Shown here in pieces: positions 1 to 12,999 of a stretch of DNA of 64,000 nt. The translations under genes and the position numbers were made by a program. Origin of the DNA: Mimachlamys varia (lineage: Eukaryota > Mollusca > Bivalvia > Pectinida > Pectinidae). The notes below the pieces were generated by a model that was not told where the DNA came from, made no database searches, and saw only the letters and a list, made by a program, of their open reading frames with translations. How positions within the stretch are numbered: the stretch's first letter is position 1; each line of letters begins with the position of its first letter. The stretch lies in the NCBI GenBank assembly GCA_947623455.1, contig OX392533.1, positions 35,260,729 through 35,324,728 on the forward strand, in the 5' to 3' direction.

Positions 1-687
1 AGAGTTACAATGTAGGTTCTACACAACATAGCGCGTATGTTCGTGACATGTCTTGAAAATAAACCTTTGTGAACGTCCAATAAAAAAACTTGCATGAAAA
101 AATACTTGTTATCGAAAAGATCAATACTTTAATTCATTATCCGTTGAAAAGCGTTTATATGTTATAACATTAATTCAATATAGCTGTGAATTCCCGGGGA
201 AATCTATCAGAAAGAAAAATATAAACTGCTGGGAAATATCTTAAACTAACACGAGTCAAAGACCTCGCATATCTTAATATTTCCACTCGTGCCTTGCGCG
301 TGCGATGTTACGAAAGATGTCCTACATGTGTTCGGGCTTATCTCATAAAATACGCTCGAGCTCGTATTCACTAAAACGTTACTTTCGTGTTAACCCCTTA
401 AATCATGTCAAACGATCAAAACGTAAAAAAGAAACCATTTTCTGCTTTAAGTCTCTTGTCTCAAGTTTTTGAACTCGTGACAAATGAGATTTTTCTTAAT
501 TAATAGCTAGCGGGAACAAGAAATCGGGCTGGATCGCAATATCCATGATTGAGCAGAAGAGAGAATTCATGTTGCATATACCATCCAAGAACAGACAAGC
601 ATTTAGTTGCCTGGACGCAGGTGAACTGCTCCGATAGCGTACGTACTGGATGTGTGTCCAGAAATTATGTTTCCTGGAATAAAACAA
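1..687. other. intergenic, no gene seen
   Basis: AT-rich sequence with short open frames on both strands that lack domain signals. I see nothing identifiable before the MITE. Confidence 0.5.
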
Positions 688-691
688 TTAA

Positions 692-1077
692 AGGTCCTAT
701 ATACATGTACGTAACTTTTGGCAAGACTTGAAACGAAAAACAAGCCTAATAACTTTTTATATTGATAGATTTAGTTAAGATTAACTGATATCAGCAATAT
801 TCATGATGAATTCTAACGTGGTTACCGTTACAGCAGCAGTTGAAACACGGTATTTGTAAACACGCGTCCATTTTGAACTGTGGTTTGGTTTGTTGTTGAA
901 GTTGGCCCGACCTGAATTATTTTCAATTCTTTGGATTAAAATGTCAAGAGTTTCTTGTTAGTTACCGCTCATGTTTACTTCGTTTTATGCTTATTTTTGC
1001 ATGGTTATCAAGTGGATTTTTTTTTCAGAATTTTTCAGAATTCCAAAAAATTCCCTGAAGTTACGTTTATTGGGCCT
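692..1077. mobile_element. TTAA-flanked MITE, copy 1 (family A)
   Basis: A 386-bp element begins AGGTCC and ends GGGCCT, with inverted ends extending to about 18 bp (TATACGTAA versus TTACGTTTAT). It is flanked by TTAA on both sides (688-691 and 1078-1081). It carries no coding frame. The ends and TTAA target suggest mobilisation by a piggyBac-like transposase, an inference from the target site only. Confidence 0.75.
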
Positions 1078-1081
1078 TTAA

Positions 1082-2960
1082 AAACATGACCGTACTCATA
1101 ATTGAATGTTCAAATGTTCAAATTTTACCATCACTTTTTGTAAATTCTTATCCGGGCCGTAGCTTTTAAACCATAAACGATATACCTTGATGAAACTTGC
1201 AGTATATCTACATCACCCATTGAAAATGTTCAATGCGCTGTCATGAGGTCATTATTTACCAAGGTCAGATGTCAAATATGTCAGATTGTTTTCAACATTC
1301 GAAGGAGTACGTTAAGGTGATCCACGGTCCCTTGCTACAACAATTTGACAATAACTGACCAAACCTCAAGGTTGTTGCATCGAAGTACAAGGTCAAATTT
1401 AACATATCTGGCTGGGGTCAGTTTTGAGGACTGTTAAACTGATCCCCATTAGAAATTAGGACTTATTCATGTAGGTATTTTATAATCTGGTTTGAGACAC
1501 TTCCTCTAAGACATGTAATTAGGTTAAATACGAGCCTAAATATTTTAATGAAACTAAAATTTGTGCAACGCTTTTAATTCAGGAAACTTTTGTCCGGGCT
1601 GTTACATTTAAACCTTAAAAGGGAGACATATTTCTGTTTTTTGTTTTTGTTTTGCATGGGGTTTTTTTGTTCGTAAAAACATCCGCAAATCTCGAGTCAT
1701 ACAATATGTATATAAATATATAAGGATTTATGCTGAATAGGTAACTTTGCTACCAACCCTTCAGAACAGGTTACTAATTTGCTCTCATAGATAAACGGTC
1801 GACCGCGAATCGCAAAGTCATACCAATACACACAAGCTTGTGGTATTTGAAATAACATCAGGAAACCGCAAACAAGACAATTTTATTAAACATAGCCGTG
1901 TCACTACAGAAATTTATCGTCCAGAGATAAATATTCCACGGTGACATTGTAGAACGAAGTTAATGATACCTAGCAACGCTTGCTTAGCGTTGTTAAGCAT
2001 TTTGCGTCGTAAAATTAACCCTTTGTTACTTTCTTGGACAGAAACAAGCAAGAAATTGTTCTTAATTGTTGCATTTGAAAATATTGGATAAACAAAAAAA
2101 TAATAGAGGACACCGAAGCGTCAACAAAACCATAATCCGAAACCCCGAAATAATTAAATAGTGACAAAATTCGAAAAAAAAGGAAAAGATTCACATTGAG
2201 ACCCTTGTAAAAGTGCAAGAGAATAAGACCAGGTGTTCCGGAAGAATAAGCGTCTTCTGCTTCATCGACGACACTCGCCATGTGAATCTTGGTCTCATCA
2301 AAGTAAACGTCATCGTTTAATATGTTTCTTACTTGCCAATGTGGTCTGGTGTGTAGGTCAACGAGGGATTTATGAGGCAATTTGAAGAATGTGCATAATA
2401 TTTCAGTTTTGTTTTACAAGTACAGCTACGATTGACTGTCTTAGTTTCTCTTGAAATACGCACATTTTAGCAAATAACTGGCATTGCCTGTCCTAGCAGT
2501 ATCGAATTGTATATAAAAAAAAATATCAAGATAAATGTCACAAAAAAAATGAAAAAGGTAACAAAACTGTTTTCATGCTAACGTTATCTTACAGATAAAA
2601 CATAAGATGTGATATTTCAATTTCTATACTCATATTTTTTTTCAAGTTCAAGTTCTTTATTGACTTTAGGTCTTACGACTTATCAGTGTAAACATATAAT
2701 ATACAGGATATTTACATATATACAAAATTTTAAACTGGCCACAGGAGAATGAACGATGCAGTAGTATAATAGCAATATTAATCATTATTATCATTGGACT
2801 CAATGCAACTAAGAAATGTAACCTGAATTCATTTACCCGTGAAATAGATCATAATAACATTTCATGTTGGTATGAACGCATATTTCAGAATTGGAAGGGA
2901 TAAGCTTTGTAACCATTGACAACTTTACCACAATCTGTAAAAAAAATATAACAAATACCA
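1082..2960. other. intergenic with a family B repeat
   Basis: Two loosely similar segments with CCGGGC followed by TTTAAACC (about 1150 and 1590) look like old dispersed repeats. A solo copy of family B lies at about 2105-2303; its reverse-strand open frame is repeat-derived. Confidence 0.4.
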
Positions 2961-2969
2961 TTCCATTAA

Positions 2970-3355
2970 AGGCCCAATATACGTAATTTTCGGCAAAACT
3001 TGAAAGCAAAAATCAAGCCTTATAACTTATTATGTTTATTGATTTAGTTAAGATTAGCTGATATCAGCAATAACTAATATGAATTCTTACACAGTTACCG
3101 GTACAGAAGCAGTTGAAACTCGGTATTTGTAAACACGCGTCCATTTTGAACAGTCATATAGCTTCGGCTTGTTGTTGAAGTGGGCCCCGCCTGAATTATT
3201 TTCAGTTCTTTGGATTTTTCTGTCAAGAGTTTCTTGTTAGTTACCGCTCAGGTTTACTTCGTTGTAGGCTTATTTTCGAATGGTTATTAACTAGATTTTT
3301 TTTCAAAATTGTTCTAAATCACGAAAAAATTCCTGAAGTTACGTATATTGGGCCT
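2970..3355. mobile_element. TTAA-flanked MITE, copy 2 (family A)
   Basis: Same element and same 386-bp length as the copy at 692-1077, ends AGGCCC and GGGCCT, flanked by TTAA at 2966-2969 and 3356-3359. The shared interior includes AAACACGCGTCCATTTTGAA and TTTCTTGTTAGTTACCGCTC. Confidence 0.8.
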
Positions 3356-4156
3356 TTAAGATTAACACATTGAAAATAAAACAATGAAAATGATGCACCC
3401 AATGTTTCCAAAAATCGAAAATTATGGTCATTTTTAAACGAGATCGAGTAAATGCCGTCGTCTGCTTCAAACAAGAAAATTGTTATATTAAACTCAAGTA
3501 CAAATTGTCCGTTTCCATTATTAAGTTGACGGGATTTGACCTCAATGTCCTTATATATACATACCAGAGTATAGCCGTATCGTCTAGTGTCCGAGGTGAT
3601 AAGTCACTTTTGAATTAACGAGGAGGAAACTTGGAGACGACCCGTGAACAAATATGTCGTTTTGTAACATCAAGATGTTCCGTTGGCGCTAGGAACGGTG
3701 GATTGTGTCAGAAAAATGGACCAGTTCACAAAGATGGATTTATTTGAGATTCATTAACCATACTTTAACTTGAAAGGGAAATCCTTTGTGCTTACTTAGA
3801 TTATCATTATTATATATATAGTACGGAGTACGGAACGGAATATTCGTTTAATCTGCGTTCCTGTCACAAAACAATGCTTTAAATTTCTTGTAAATCATTA
3901 TCTGTGAATACAATATTAAACGAACTATATATATTCAGATACCTATGTAATTATTTAGATCTATTTTATAAGGGTCACGAATACTGACAATACAAGGAAA
4001 CTCACCTGAGCTGTTACCGCATACAATCCTGTGAAAACAGAAAAAAATACCGTACGCAGAGTTTTAAACAATACGATAATAGACAATTGTTTTTTTTTAT
4101 CACAAAATATATAGACGTAGATCATAGACTATTCAGTAATATCTATATATATATAC

Positions 4157-4297
4157 ATATGTAAAAGTCAAAAACGAAATGGACACATTCTGAAGCGCTT
4201 GCACTCCATCAAAGGGAGCTCTTCAGACTGAAGAGCTCCCTTTGATGGAGAGAAAGCGCTTAAGAATGTGTCCGTTTCGTTTTTGACTTTTACATAT
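4157..4297. repeat. long imperfect palindrome (hairpin of about 65-bp arms)
   Basis: The left arm starts ATATGTAAAAGTCAAAAACG and the right arm ends in its complement CTTTTACATAT. The centre is GAGCTCTTCAGACTGAAGAGCTC. A few mismatches lie in the arms. It is flanked by TATA-rich sequence and probably is a small foldback MITE. Confidence 0.75.
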
Positions 4298-5209
4298 ATT
4301 TTATTCCACAAGGACATTTCTATTTTATTATTTTACATATACATATATATATATGCTCTGCGAATTGGGTTTCAATGATCAATTACAACACGGGGCTATG
4401 ATAATTTATCAGATGACAAATAAATAGTCGGCTTATTTTTGAGAAATATTTCACTTCGATGAATCCAAGCCTTAATTACTTTCAAGTACGGCATATTTTC
4501 AAAGCCGGCATATTTTCAAGATATATCATACTGAACGAAATTCGAGGCTTACATTCAAGACCGGCCTATTTTCGATTCAGACTTATTATCGAGAGTTTAG
4601 GGTATTTATTTAGAATTTTGAAATTTGATATTTTGTCTTTTTGTTAAAACAGTGGGTTTTTTTTCAACGCCTCCCTCAGCTACAGAAACTGGGATTAATA
4701 TTTCCAATCACTATCTAATCTTCTGATTAACTTAAATTATAATTTCGGGATAAGAAAAATATTTGGTAATTTAAGTTTTTGTGTGCAAACGTGTAACAGC
4801 GATCGCAATGCTGTATGAATGGTGGATAGTCCAAGGGAGATAATCTGTTATCTGCATGTAAATGATAGAACTCAGTACTGACGAGAAGGAATAATTGATG
4901 TACAAATGTAGTTGTTATATATTATCTGTGTATTCATCGGTTGGTTTTATTCTGCTTAGTGAGTGTTCAACTCTTATCCAATAGGATATGAGGAAAGGCA
5001 CGACTGCACAGAGGCTCGAACCCGAAAATCCCCCATACTCCAGAAGGACGCTAAACACTGAGCATAAACTGGTTCCCGACGACCGAGCAAGTCCAGTTTT
5101 GGTTCTACTACATATCTAGTTCAATCCAATGTATTCGTTGAACAATGTTTTGTTAACTAAATCGTTTGGTATGTTTTATATTTAACATCCAATTTACAGC
5201 CAGAGTAAT

Positions 5210-5370
5210 TTAAGGACGTGCCAGGTTTTGGAGGTGGAGGAAAGCCGGGCTACCCGGAGAAAAACCACCAACCTACGGTCAGTACCTGACAACTGTGCAT
5301 GCCCAACGTTGGTTTCGAACTCGTAACCAAGAGGTGGAGGGTTAATGGTAGAATGTCGGAACACCTTAAA
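5210..5370. mobile_element. SINE-like fragment
   Basis: Contains AAGCCGGGCTACCCGGAGAA and a box B-like GGTTTCGAACTCG, both typical of mollusc SINE-type repeats. Boundaries are uncertain. A second tRNA-like stretch with GGCTCGAACCC lies at about 4980-5080. Confidence 0.35.
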
Positions 5371-7680
5371 GGGGCATCCCGCGAAAGCCTGAATGCCAGT
5401 TCTTGGATGTACATGGTGTCTGCACCACTAATTATATTTTCCTGCTATTCCAATATTCAAAGTCCGCTCAAAATGTTTGTATTGACCACTTGCAAAATCG
5501 CATTCCTCGGAAAAGCCCCGATAAAAATAGCGGTGATGACGCAACGTGACAGGTGATGGAAGGAGCCATAAGAGAGGGAACGCGTAATGTATACGGCTGA
5601 TGAAACGGAGACAAAGTTATTGAATCACATTCACATAAATAATCAGACATTAATTGTACACTAACAGATATTCAAATTAAGAAATATTTGTCGGCACATC
5701 GGCATCATTTATCGACACCAGGAAGTATCTATATAATATATATACCTGAGCGAGACCGGTACACATGGGTACGGAATACAGCCATGGTACAAACCTTAAT
5801 TTAGGTAAAAGATAATATTCACGAACCCAATTTTTCAGATGATTTCATAAATGTATGTAGCATGCATTGAAAAGTACGAAAATAAAATGACATGAAATGT
5901 TTGCGATTTTTTATTACAACTCAATGTTTTGAGGATCTTTTTCAGACTGTTTATATAAATACAATGTACATTAATATTCATTTAAAATCTATCCAACTTT
6001 CAGCGTCTTCACACGTTAACACGTATCACGGAATGCGATTATTGAAGTCCATACACTCATATAACGCACTACACACTAAGCATGACTACATGTATATCAG
6101 ATTTTGAACTTATAACTACCCATTATGAATAAGTTTTGATAATTCCGCTTTCTTTTTACATCTTTTTTGTCGTCTTGTAAAGGGACGTTGACCTTTTTAA
6201 AAAAAGTCTGCAGGAATGGAATATACATATAGATATATGTTGTATAACTTTTTTTCACCGTTATGTATATATTTTCGTATTATATTCAATACCGGGGTCG
6301 CAACCCAATGATATTTGTACCTTCTTTAATTTATAGATTAAGTATGAATATCACTTTTTTTACGCGTGAAAACATATTTTTTTTATTCCTTTTGTCCAAA
6401 TTGAAGCCGTATGTACCTCGGTTGCACGTCCCGTTTTACAACGCAATCAAACGACTTTTTCTGTTACGGTATATATTGTATTTGAAAAGGTCTTTCTATC
6501 CAGCAATAAAATTAAATCATACTGTTTCACTGGAATATGAGATATTATACAGGGAATATTATAAAACACACTCTTAAGTTTAATATTACACACGCATTTT
6601 ATGCAACTGAAGACTGAAACAGTTTCCCCTTTGGTAGCCCTAAAACCAAATCGAAGCTTTATTTGTGCATGTTACCGTTACACAGAAGAAATATGTAACA
6701 TACACACAAAAGAACAGTTAATTTCTCCGTTGAATAAATATGATTCCGTAACGTAGTCTTGCGTCATATTTTGACCATTCGGCAACTTTTCGCTTAGTAG
6801 TTAGGCCTTATCGCGATGTAACAGTAATACCAGATAGAGTGTTTACAATGGAAACGGCGCTCGCTGCGCATGCGTTGGTAGGTGGAAATCCCAAGCCCGA
6901 CCTTTTGGAATTCCACTAGTTATTTTGAAATTATTTATTTTATGAATACATATCAGCAAAATCCGATCGTCGTAGTCCATAAGAATACCCACTCGATATA
7001 TGTATGTAATATTTTGAAAAAAAAAAAATATGAAAAAGCTAACTTTCGCGGGATGCCGGTCATGCCAGTCATGCCAGTCATGCTAGAATTTGTGTCTTTA
7101 GAGGGAAACAGAATACCAGTAGCTCGTTTATGCTTACCAGAAACACCCCTTATCAGTCGAATCCGGACTGATAAAACCCTTCAACCTATATGGAGTTCAG
7201 TTTTGTGATAAGATTAAAAATACATTAATTATCGGTCCTATATGGCGTGTGTTTGTTTTAATATTATGATCTAGTATCCTGTCATGTTGGGATAGATAGG
7301 ATTAATGCTAACGTAGTAACTTTATGACAAGACGGACACATTTCTAAATTGTGAGAAGATTTAAGATCAGGGTAACTGAAGTTTAAGTTATGTTTGACAA
7401 TCCTTACGTATTATTATAAAAAACAATTACAGTTGGTACTGTTGATAAGGTAACTGCAGTTAACTCATAAGTCTCAGAAACACCGCAAAGCGAACTCAAA
7501 ATGGATAAAAGTTTGACAAACTTTATACTAACACGTAGACTCTTGAATATTTGCCTTCCACCAAGGCGGTCGATTTGGTACACATGTAGGCCACCTTCCG
7601 ACAGTAGGGTTTTTTTTCTCGTGATACTCAGGCTACTAAAAAAAGACCCCCCCCCCCACTCCTTACTATCACTCTGTCCA
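5371..7680. other. intergenic, no gene seen
   Basis: AT-rich with several open frames of 60-110 codons on the + strand (for example 6263-6577 and 6882-7208). None shows a domain, a signal peptide, or splice-bounded conservation cues. A C run of about 13 lies near 7648. Confidence 0.4.
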
Positions 7681-7685
7681 ACAAG

Positions 7686-8672
7686 AGTGATTAAACACTC
7701 AGCCACCGCTACCCAGTGGTGGAGGGATAGGGATGTTAGACGTCATCACTGCGGCCTTAGAATGGAGGGCTGCTGATTTCAGACGACAAGACACCACAAC
7801 CACTCGGTTAACGTGACTCAGTGGTGGATGATCATAGACTGTCAGATACCACAACCACGCGGTCACCGTGACCCAATGGCGGAGGGTTAGTGATTGTACT
7901 TGTTCAGACACCTTAACAACTCGGTCACCGTGACCCAATGGTGGAGGGCTAGTGATCATAGACGGTTTGACACCTTAACCACTCGGTAACCGTGACCCAA
8001 TAGTGGAGGGCTAGTGATCATAGGCGGGCAGACACCTTAACCACTCGGTCACCGTGACCCATTGATGGAGGGCTAGTGACTGTAGACGGTTTGACACCTT
8101 AACCACTCGGTCACCGTGACCCAATGGTGGAGGGCTAGTGATTGTAGACGGTTTGACACCTTAACCACTCGGTCACCGTGGCCTAATGGTGGAGGGCTAG
8201 TGATTGTAGACGGTTAAGCACCTTAGCCAGTCGGTCACCGTGACCCAATAACGGAGGGCTAGTGATTGTAGACGGTTTGACACCTTAACCACTCGGTCAC
8301 CGTGGCCTAATGGTGGAGGGCTAGTGATTGTAGACGGTTAAGCACCTTAGCCAGTCGGTCACCGTGACCCAATAACGGAGGGCTAGTGACTGTAGACGGT
8401 TTGACACCTTAACCACTCGGTCACCGTGACCCAATGGTGGAGGGCTAGTGATTGTAGACGGTTTGACACCTTAACCACTCGGTCACCGTGGCCTAATGGT
8501 GGAGGGCTAGTGATTGTAGACGGTTAAGCACCTTAGCCAGTCGGTCACCGTGACCCAATAACGGAGGGCTAGTGACCGTAGACGGTTTGACAACTTAACC
8601 ACTCGGTCACTGTGACCCAATGGTGGAGGGCTAGTGATTGTCGACGGTTTGACACTTTAACCACTCAGTCAT
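7686..8672. repeat. 62-bp satellite array with higher-order structure
   Basis: About 16 copies of a 62-bp unit containing CGGTCACCGTGACCCAATGG and GGAGGGCTAGTGATTGTAGA. Variants alternate in blocks: type A (GACCCAATGGTGG), type B (GGCCTAATGGTGG) and type C (GACCCAATAACGG, with GCCAGTCGG). From about 8045 the order reads A A B C B C A B C A, so multi-unit blocks were copied together. The start (AAGAGTGATTAAACACTC) resembles the 3' tail of the tRNA-like SINE at 14.9 kb. Confidence 0.9.
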
Positions 8673-11600
8673 CACGTCACCTCATTTGTTAGTATGGTAG
8701 TTCAAGGCCATTATAAGGAGAGGTCTTTTGTTAGTTGCTATAACTTGTGCTCAATGATATTGAATGCAACTTTAAGATATGTTCAAATCAAAGGTTACCG
8801 TTTAGTAAGCTATCACAGTGCTTGAATATAATGAAAAAAACATCCGAAAACTAAAGGCAATATAGGTAATAAGACGCTCGTCTTCTATCGTTGGTTATCT
8901 GGGATCTATTACGGTGCACTGACAGCAGGTCATGCACGTGAAGTGTACATGGGAGTAGCAAGGGTTACGTGCTAATTGATAAACTTTGACGTCTTATCTT
9001 GACTTCTTTTAAAATACTTAGACTTTTATTTCTTAATTCTCAGAAAAATTTTCCTAGATACAAGACAATGTAATTTCACCGAGTAACAAACTGACTGAGA
9101 TAATTGTCACAAGAATTTCTCAAAACATTTGAACCTTATCATTCTCTTTCAAAAGGAACTCTTATAAATGTTAAATTTGTGGATCTTCTTCTTACTTTTA
9201 TATAAAGGTTCTTGTTACATAGCCCATATATGTTTTAATGATGTTTCGTGGTTAAGTATGGAGCCATTAAAAATCAAAGTACTGAAACGCTAAAAATTCT
9301 AACAAAAGTATGTATTTTTTAACAGCTATTGAAGTGATTTTGTTGTGTGGGTTACTAAGTTTCGATATCAGAAGGTTTCAGAATAGGGATTAGGTTAGTA
9401 AGTATTTACAGTAAACATAATTTACACGCAAATTGTTAAGATTGACGAGTTGTTTTCAATGTACATGCACAATTTAGTGCAGTGCTTTTACAATTTGACT
9501 AAAATATCTTTTTTTATAATTTTGAAATGAATATTGATCAATTTACAGGGAAGCGAATGTGTTTCTTTTAATATATGCATGGAAAAAACGGTATTAGTTT
9601 GTTAGACACAAAATGAAGCTTTATTTCATAACCTTCCCTGCAACACTTAAAACAATTTAAGCAAAAAATCACAGCTGAGTTCCAGTTGGAAATGCAAGAT
9701 GAGGATTAATTACGGGAGCAATGGCAGATCAAAGTTGAAACGACATATACTGGTTTGTTTTGATAATAAAATGTTTGTTTGTAAGGTAAAAACAGTTTGC
9801 ATTATGAAGTAGACATATCATACCAACCTCCTAAAAGTACGATTAATGAAAACGGATGTAATGAAGCAATTTAAACATTTCGTTTCATTTCATTCTATAT
9901 CATACATATGTACATGTATATCTCATGAAAGATTTAAGATATGATGTCGTTTGTAGAAAACCAAATGCGACCTTAACTTTAGAACATATATATAAACTAT
10001 TAAGTCTTATAAACATTTAAGACATCGGATAAAGAATATCCCGTGCATCAGAGACACTAACGTATGCACATACATAGTAAGTCAAACATATCTTTATGAA
10101 CATTAAACGATAGGTCCTAGAAGGATCTTGATACCCACCATAGACTATCTTCATTTGTTTTTAAAAAAAAAGGTTGGATTTTTTCCTTTCTTTTTTCTTC
10201 TTAAAAAAAGGCATTATCAGCTAAAAGATGGTATTCTGTGAGCTAAATGTCCAAGATGGCCGCCGGTCAGAAATCAAATCAAAACCAGGACTGTTGGCTA
10301 TAAAGCGATTATATAATCAAAGTTTCATACAAATTGCATGACAGTACACACGCACCTGTTAGCAGTGTGTCTGGGACATACCACGATCCGTACATACGAT
10401 TGTATATATAGCACCGATCACGAGAGCTCGAGGTTATACATGGTGTGTGTAGCTATACACCGAAAGGTTATGTATACACAGCGGGGTCAAACTAAGAGCA
10501 GAGACGTAATATTTAAATGAGTTGTGGGAGTGAAAAATTGATTTCTTTGTTACAAATTGCATATAGATTATTAAAGTCATCATAATTATCAACAATACCA
10601 TGGGGAAATCATTTCCTTTAATGTTCAGGCTTTCAAATAGTTAGTATATCATGCGATTGGTAGCAATTCAAGCTTTTCCGGAGCGGGAGGGGAAAACATG
10701 ACATGGGTCAAAAGGTCCCAGAATAATGGCAGCAATAGACGCCAAAACTACTCGTAGTTTTAGCGCTAAAAATGACCAGAAACGAGTTGTCCATAAAATC
10801 GATGTCGGTTTCGGCTACTCTGTAAAGCGTATTTCATAATTGTTTAATAGGACGAGGAAAAGTGATAAAGATTGTGCCGTCGCTGGGGCTGAAAACCACG
10901 ACCATTGGTTCTCCATACCGTTGAGCTAAATGGAAAATCCCTACAGTTTACGTTTGTACATGTAAGGCAACCTAATCAATGCACAACTTTTACACTATTC
11001 CTTTTTTTTCTATATCTTCAGCCCAGATTCTTTAACTTCGCACTAAGGATTCTCCTGTCAGTTACCGTGAACAGGAACGGTTATTGGTACTATTTTGTAA
11101 TAGGACAAGGAAAAGTGATAAAGATAGTGCCGTGCTTGGGCTTGAACCCGCGACCCTTGGCTCTCAAGCCCGATTCTTTTAGTTTATGATGTTACAAAGT
11201 AACATTGCATATTTCATTGTATTTAGTCCAACCCAACTACCATTGAACAAAACAAAACAAAAAAATAATCGATCTAGCTAAAGATTCAGATGGCTTCTTA
11301 TCCCGTAAGTGTTGCAAATATTGTCCCTTTTGTCTATTATACGTAAAACGTGTCGTATCTAAGATAACAGATACTTATATTTTAGAATTTAGAATTGTGT
11401 ACTAGCAAGAAAAGGCAATAATGAAAACAGTATTACATACGATTGATCCATAATTCAAGTTTTAGAAGCAAAATATGTTTTAACAAAATTAAAAGAAAAA
11501 AGAAAAATATGCCAATGACTGCTTACAAAAATTGATGAAGTTTAAACAGTTTGATATTGTCTAAAATATTTAAATTGTTATTGACTAGAACAAGTGGTTG

Positions 11601-11770
11601 TGTATTGAGTGTCCGTAAAAAAGTCTTATCTGTTAAGTGTAGACTTTATAGATACAATCTTAATACATACATTTACAACTACATGTACATATAGTTTATG
11701 TACATGTGCACAACAAACATTGAACCACAATATAAAACAAATGTATTCAGTCTTATACAATAACACCAGA
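8673..11770. other. intergenic, no gene seen
   Basis: AT-rich sequence. Two related tRNA-like stretches occur on the reverse strand (about 10855-10928 and 11100-11185), each preceded by TAATAGGAC and AAAAGTGATAAAGAT, so a segment was duplicated. Otherwise nothing identifiable. Confidence 0.4.
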
Positions 11771-11779
11771 CCTTTAAAT

Positions 11780-12670
11780 AATGACACAACTAACCTAACA
11801 TTATAACACCAGACCTCTATATAATGACACTAGATCTCAATACAAGGAAATAATACCTCTATATGACCTCTGTATAATGACAAAAGACCTCTGTATAATG
11901 ACACAAGACCTCTGTTTAATGACACAGGACCTCTGTATAATGACACAAGACCTCTGTATAAAGACACAGGACCTCTGTATAATGACATAGAATATCTGTA
12001 TAGTGACACAAGACCTCTATATAATGGCACAAGCCCTCTGTATAATGACACAAGACCTCTATATAATGGCACAAGCCCTCTGTATAATGACACAGGACCT
12101 CTGTATAATGACACAATACCTCTATATAATGGCATAAGCCCTCTGTAAAATGACACAATACCTCTATATAATGACAAAAGACCTCTGTATAATGACACAA
12201 GACCTCTATATAATGGCACAAGCCCTCTGTATAATGACACAAGACATCTTTATAATGACACAAAACTTCTGTATAATCACACAAGCCCTCTGTTTAATGA
12301 CACAAGACCTCTATATAATGACATAATTCCTCTGTATGATGATTCAAGACCTCTATGAAATGACACAAGACATCTGTATAATGGCACAGGACCTCTGTAT
12401 AATGGCACAAGACATCTGTATAATGACACACGGCATCTGTATAATGGCACAAGACATCTGTATAATGACACAAGCCCTCTGTATAATGACACAAGACCTC
12501 TGTATAATAACACAATCCGTCTATATAATGACACAAGCCCTCAATATTATGACACAAGACCTCTGTATAATGACACACGTCCTCTATATAATAACAGAAG
12601 CCCTATAGAATGCCATTTGACATCTGTATAATGACACAAGCCCTATATATAATGACACAAGACTTTATGA
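11780..12670. repeat. 21-bp minisatellite upstream of the gene
   Basis: About 40 degenerate copies of CCTCTGTATAATGACACAAGA. Because the unit is a multiple of three, long open frames appear on both strands (repeats of SLYRGLV or of ICIMTQD), but they encode only the repeat. The array ends about 250 bp before the start codon. Confidence 0.92.
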
Positions 12671-12861
12671 TACGACCATATACACTGCCATCAGTTCTCG
12701 ATGCAATGACACGATCTAGATACAACGACACATTGCTGTATGTGCATTAATACTATACAATAGATTGTGCACATGGGTGTGAAACACAAACCAGGCACCA
12801 AACTTATCAGCGATTTGCAGAAAATGATCACGTGATGCCCTAGGTTCGATAAACGGCAATG

Positions 12862-12870
12862 TTTTATAGG
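12862..12870 (+). promoter_or_regulatory. possible TATA-like element of the mosaic gene
   Basis: TTTTATAGG lies about 55 bases before the start codon, which would allow a start site around 12890-12900 with a very short 5' UTR. It is a weak match in AT-rich sequence. An upstream non-coding exon cannot be excluded. Confidence 0.2.
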
Positions 12871-12920
12871 TGCTGCTTACATCGGCGCTTTATGTTTTAC
12901 GGCGGACTTGGACCGTCAAC

Positions 12921-12999
12921 ATGTTACGAGCAGTTTTAGCGGTATGGTGTGCACTGGGCATGTATACGGCCCACGGCGCAGCAACCACTGTCAGCCCAG
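12921..12999 (+). CDS. exon 1: start codon and signal peptide
   Basis: The exon encodes 26 residues beginning MLRAVLAVWCALGMYTAHGA, a typical signal peptide with Arg at position 3, a hydrophobic core, and probable cleavage after AHG or HGA. The ATG has A at -3 (CAAC before ATG). The exon ends CCA G, and the intron begins GCAAGT, so this is a GC-AG intron with an otherwise perfect donor. The alternative GT four bases downstream would give phase 2 and break the frame with exon 2. The intron (13000-15410) contains a 164-bp palindrome, a tRNA-like SINE and a MITE copy. Confidence 0.8.

Noticed and set aside
6263..7208. Two + strand frames of about 105 codons upstream of the gene
   Set aside because: Low-complexity, AT-rich and without any domain or signal; probably chance.
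11830..12608. Long open frames on both strands with SLYRGLV, HYTEVLC or ICIMTQD repeats
   Set aside because: They are translations of a 21-bp minisatellite; the unit length is a multiple of three, so several frames stay open by chance.
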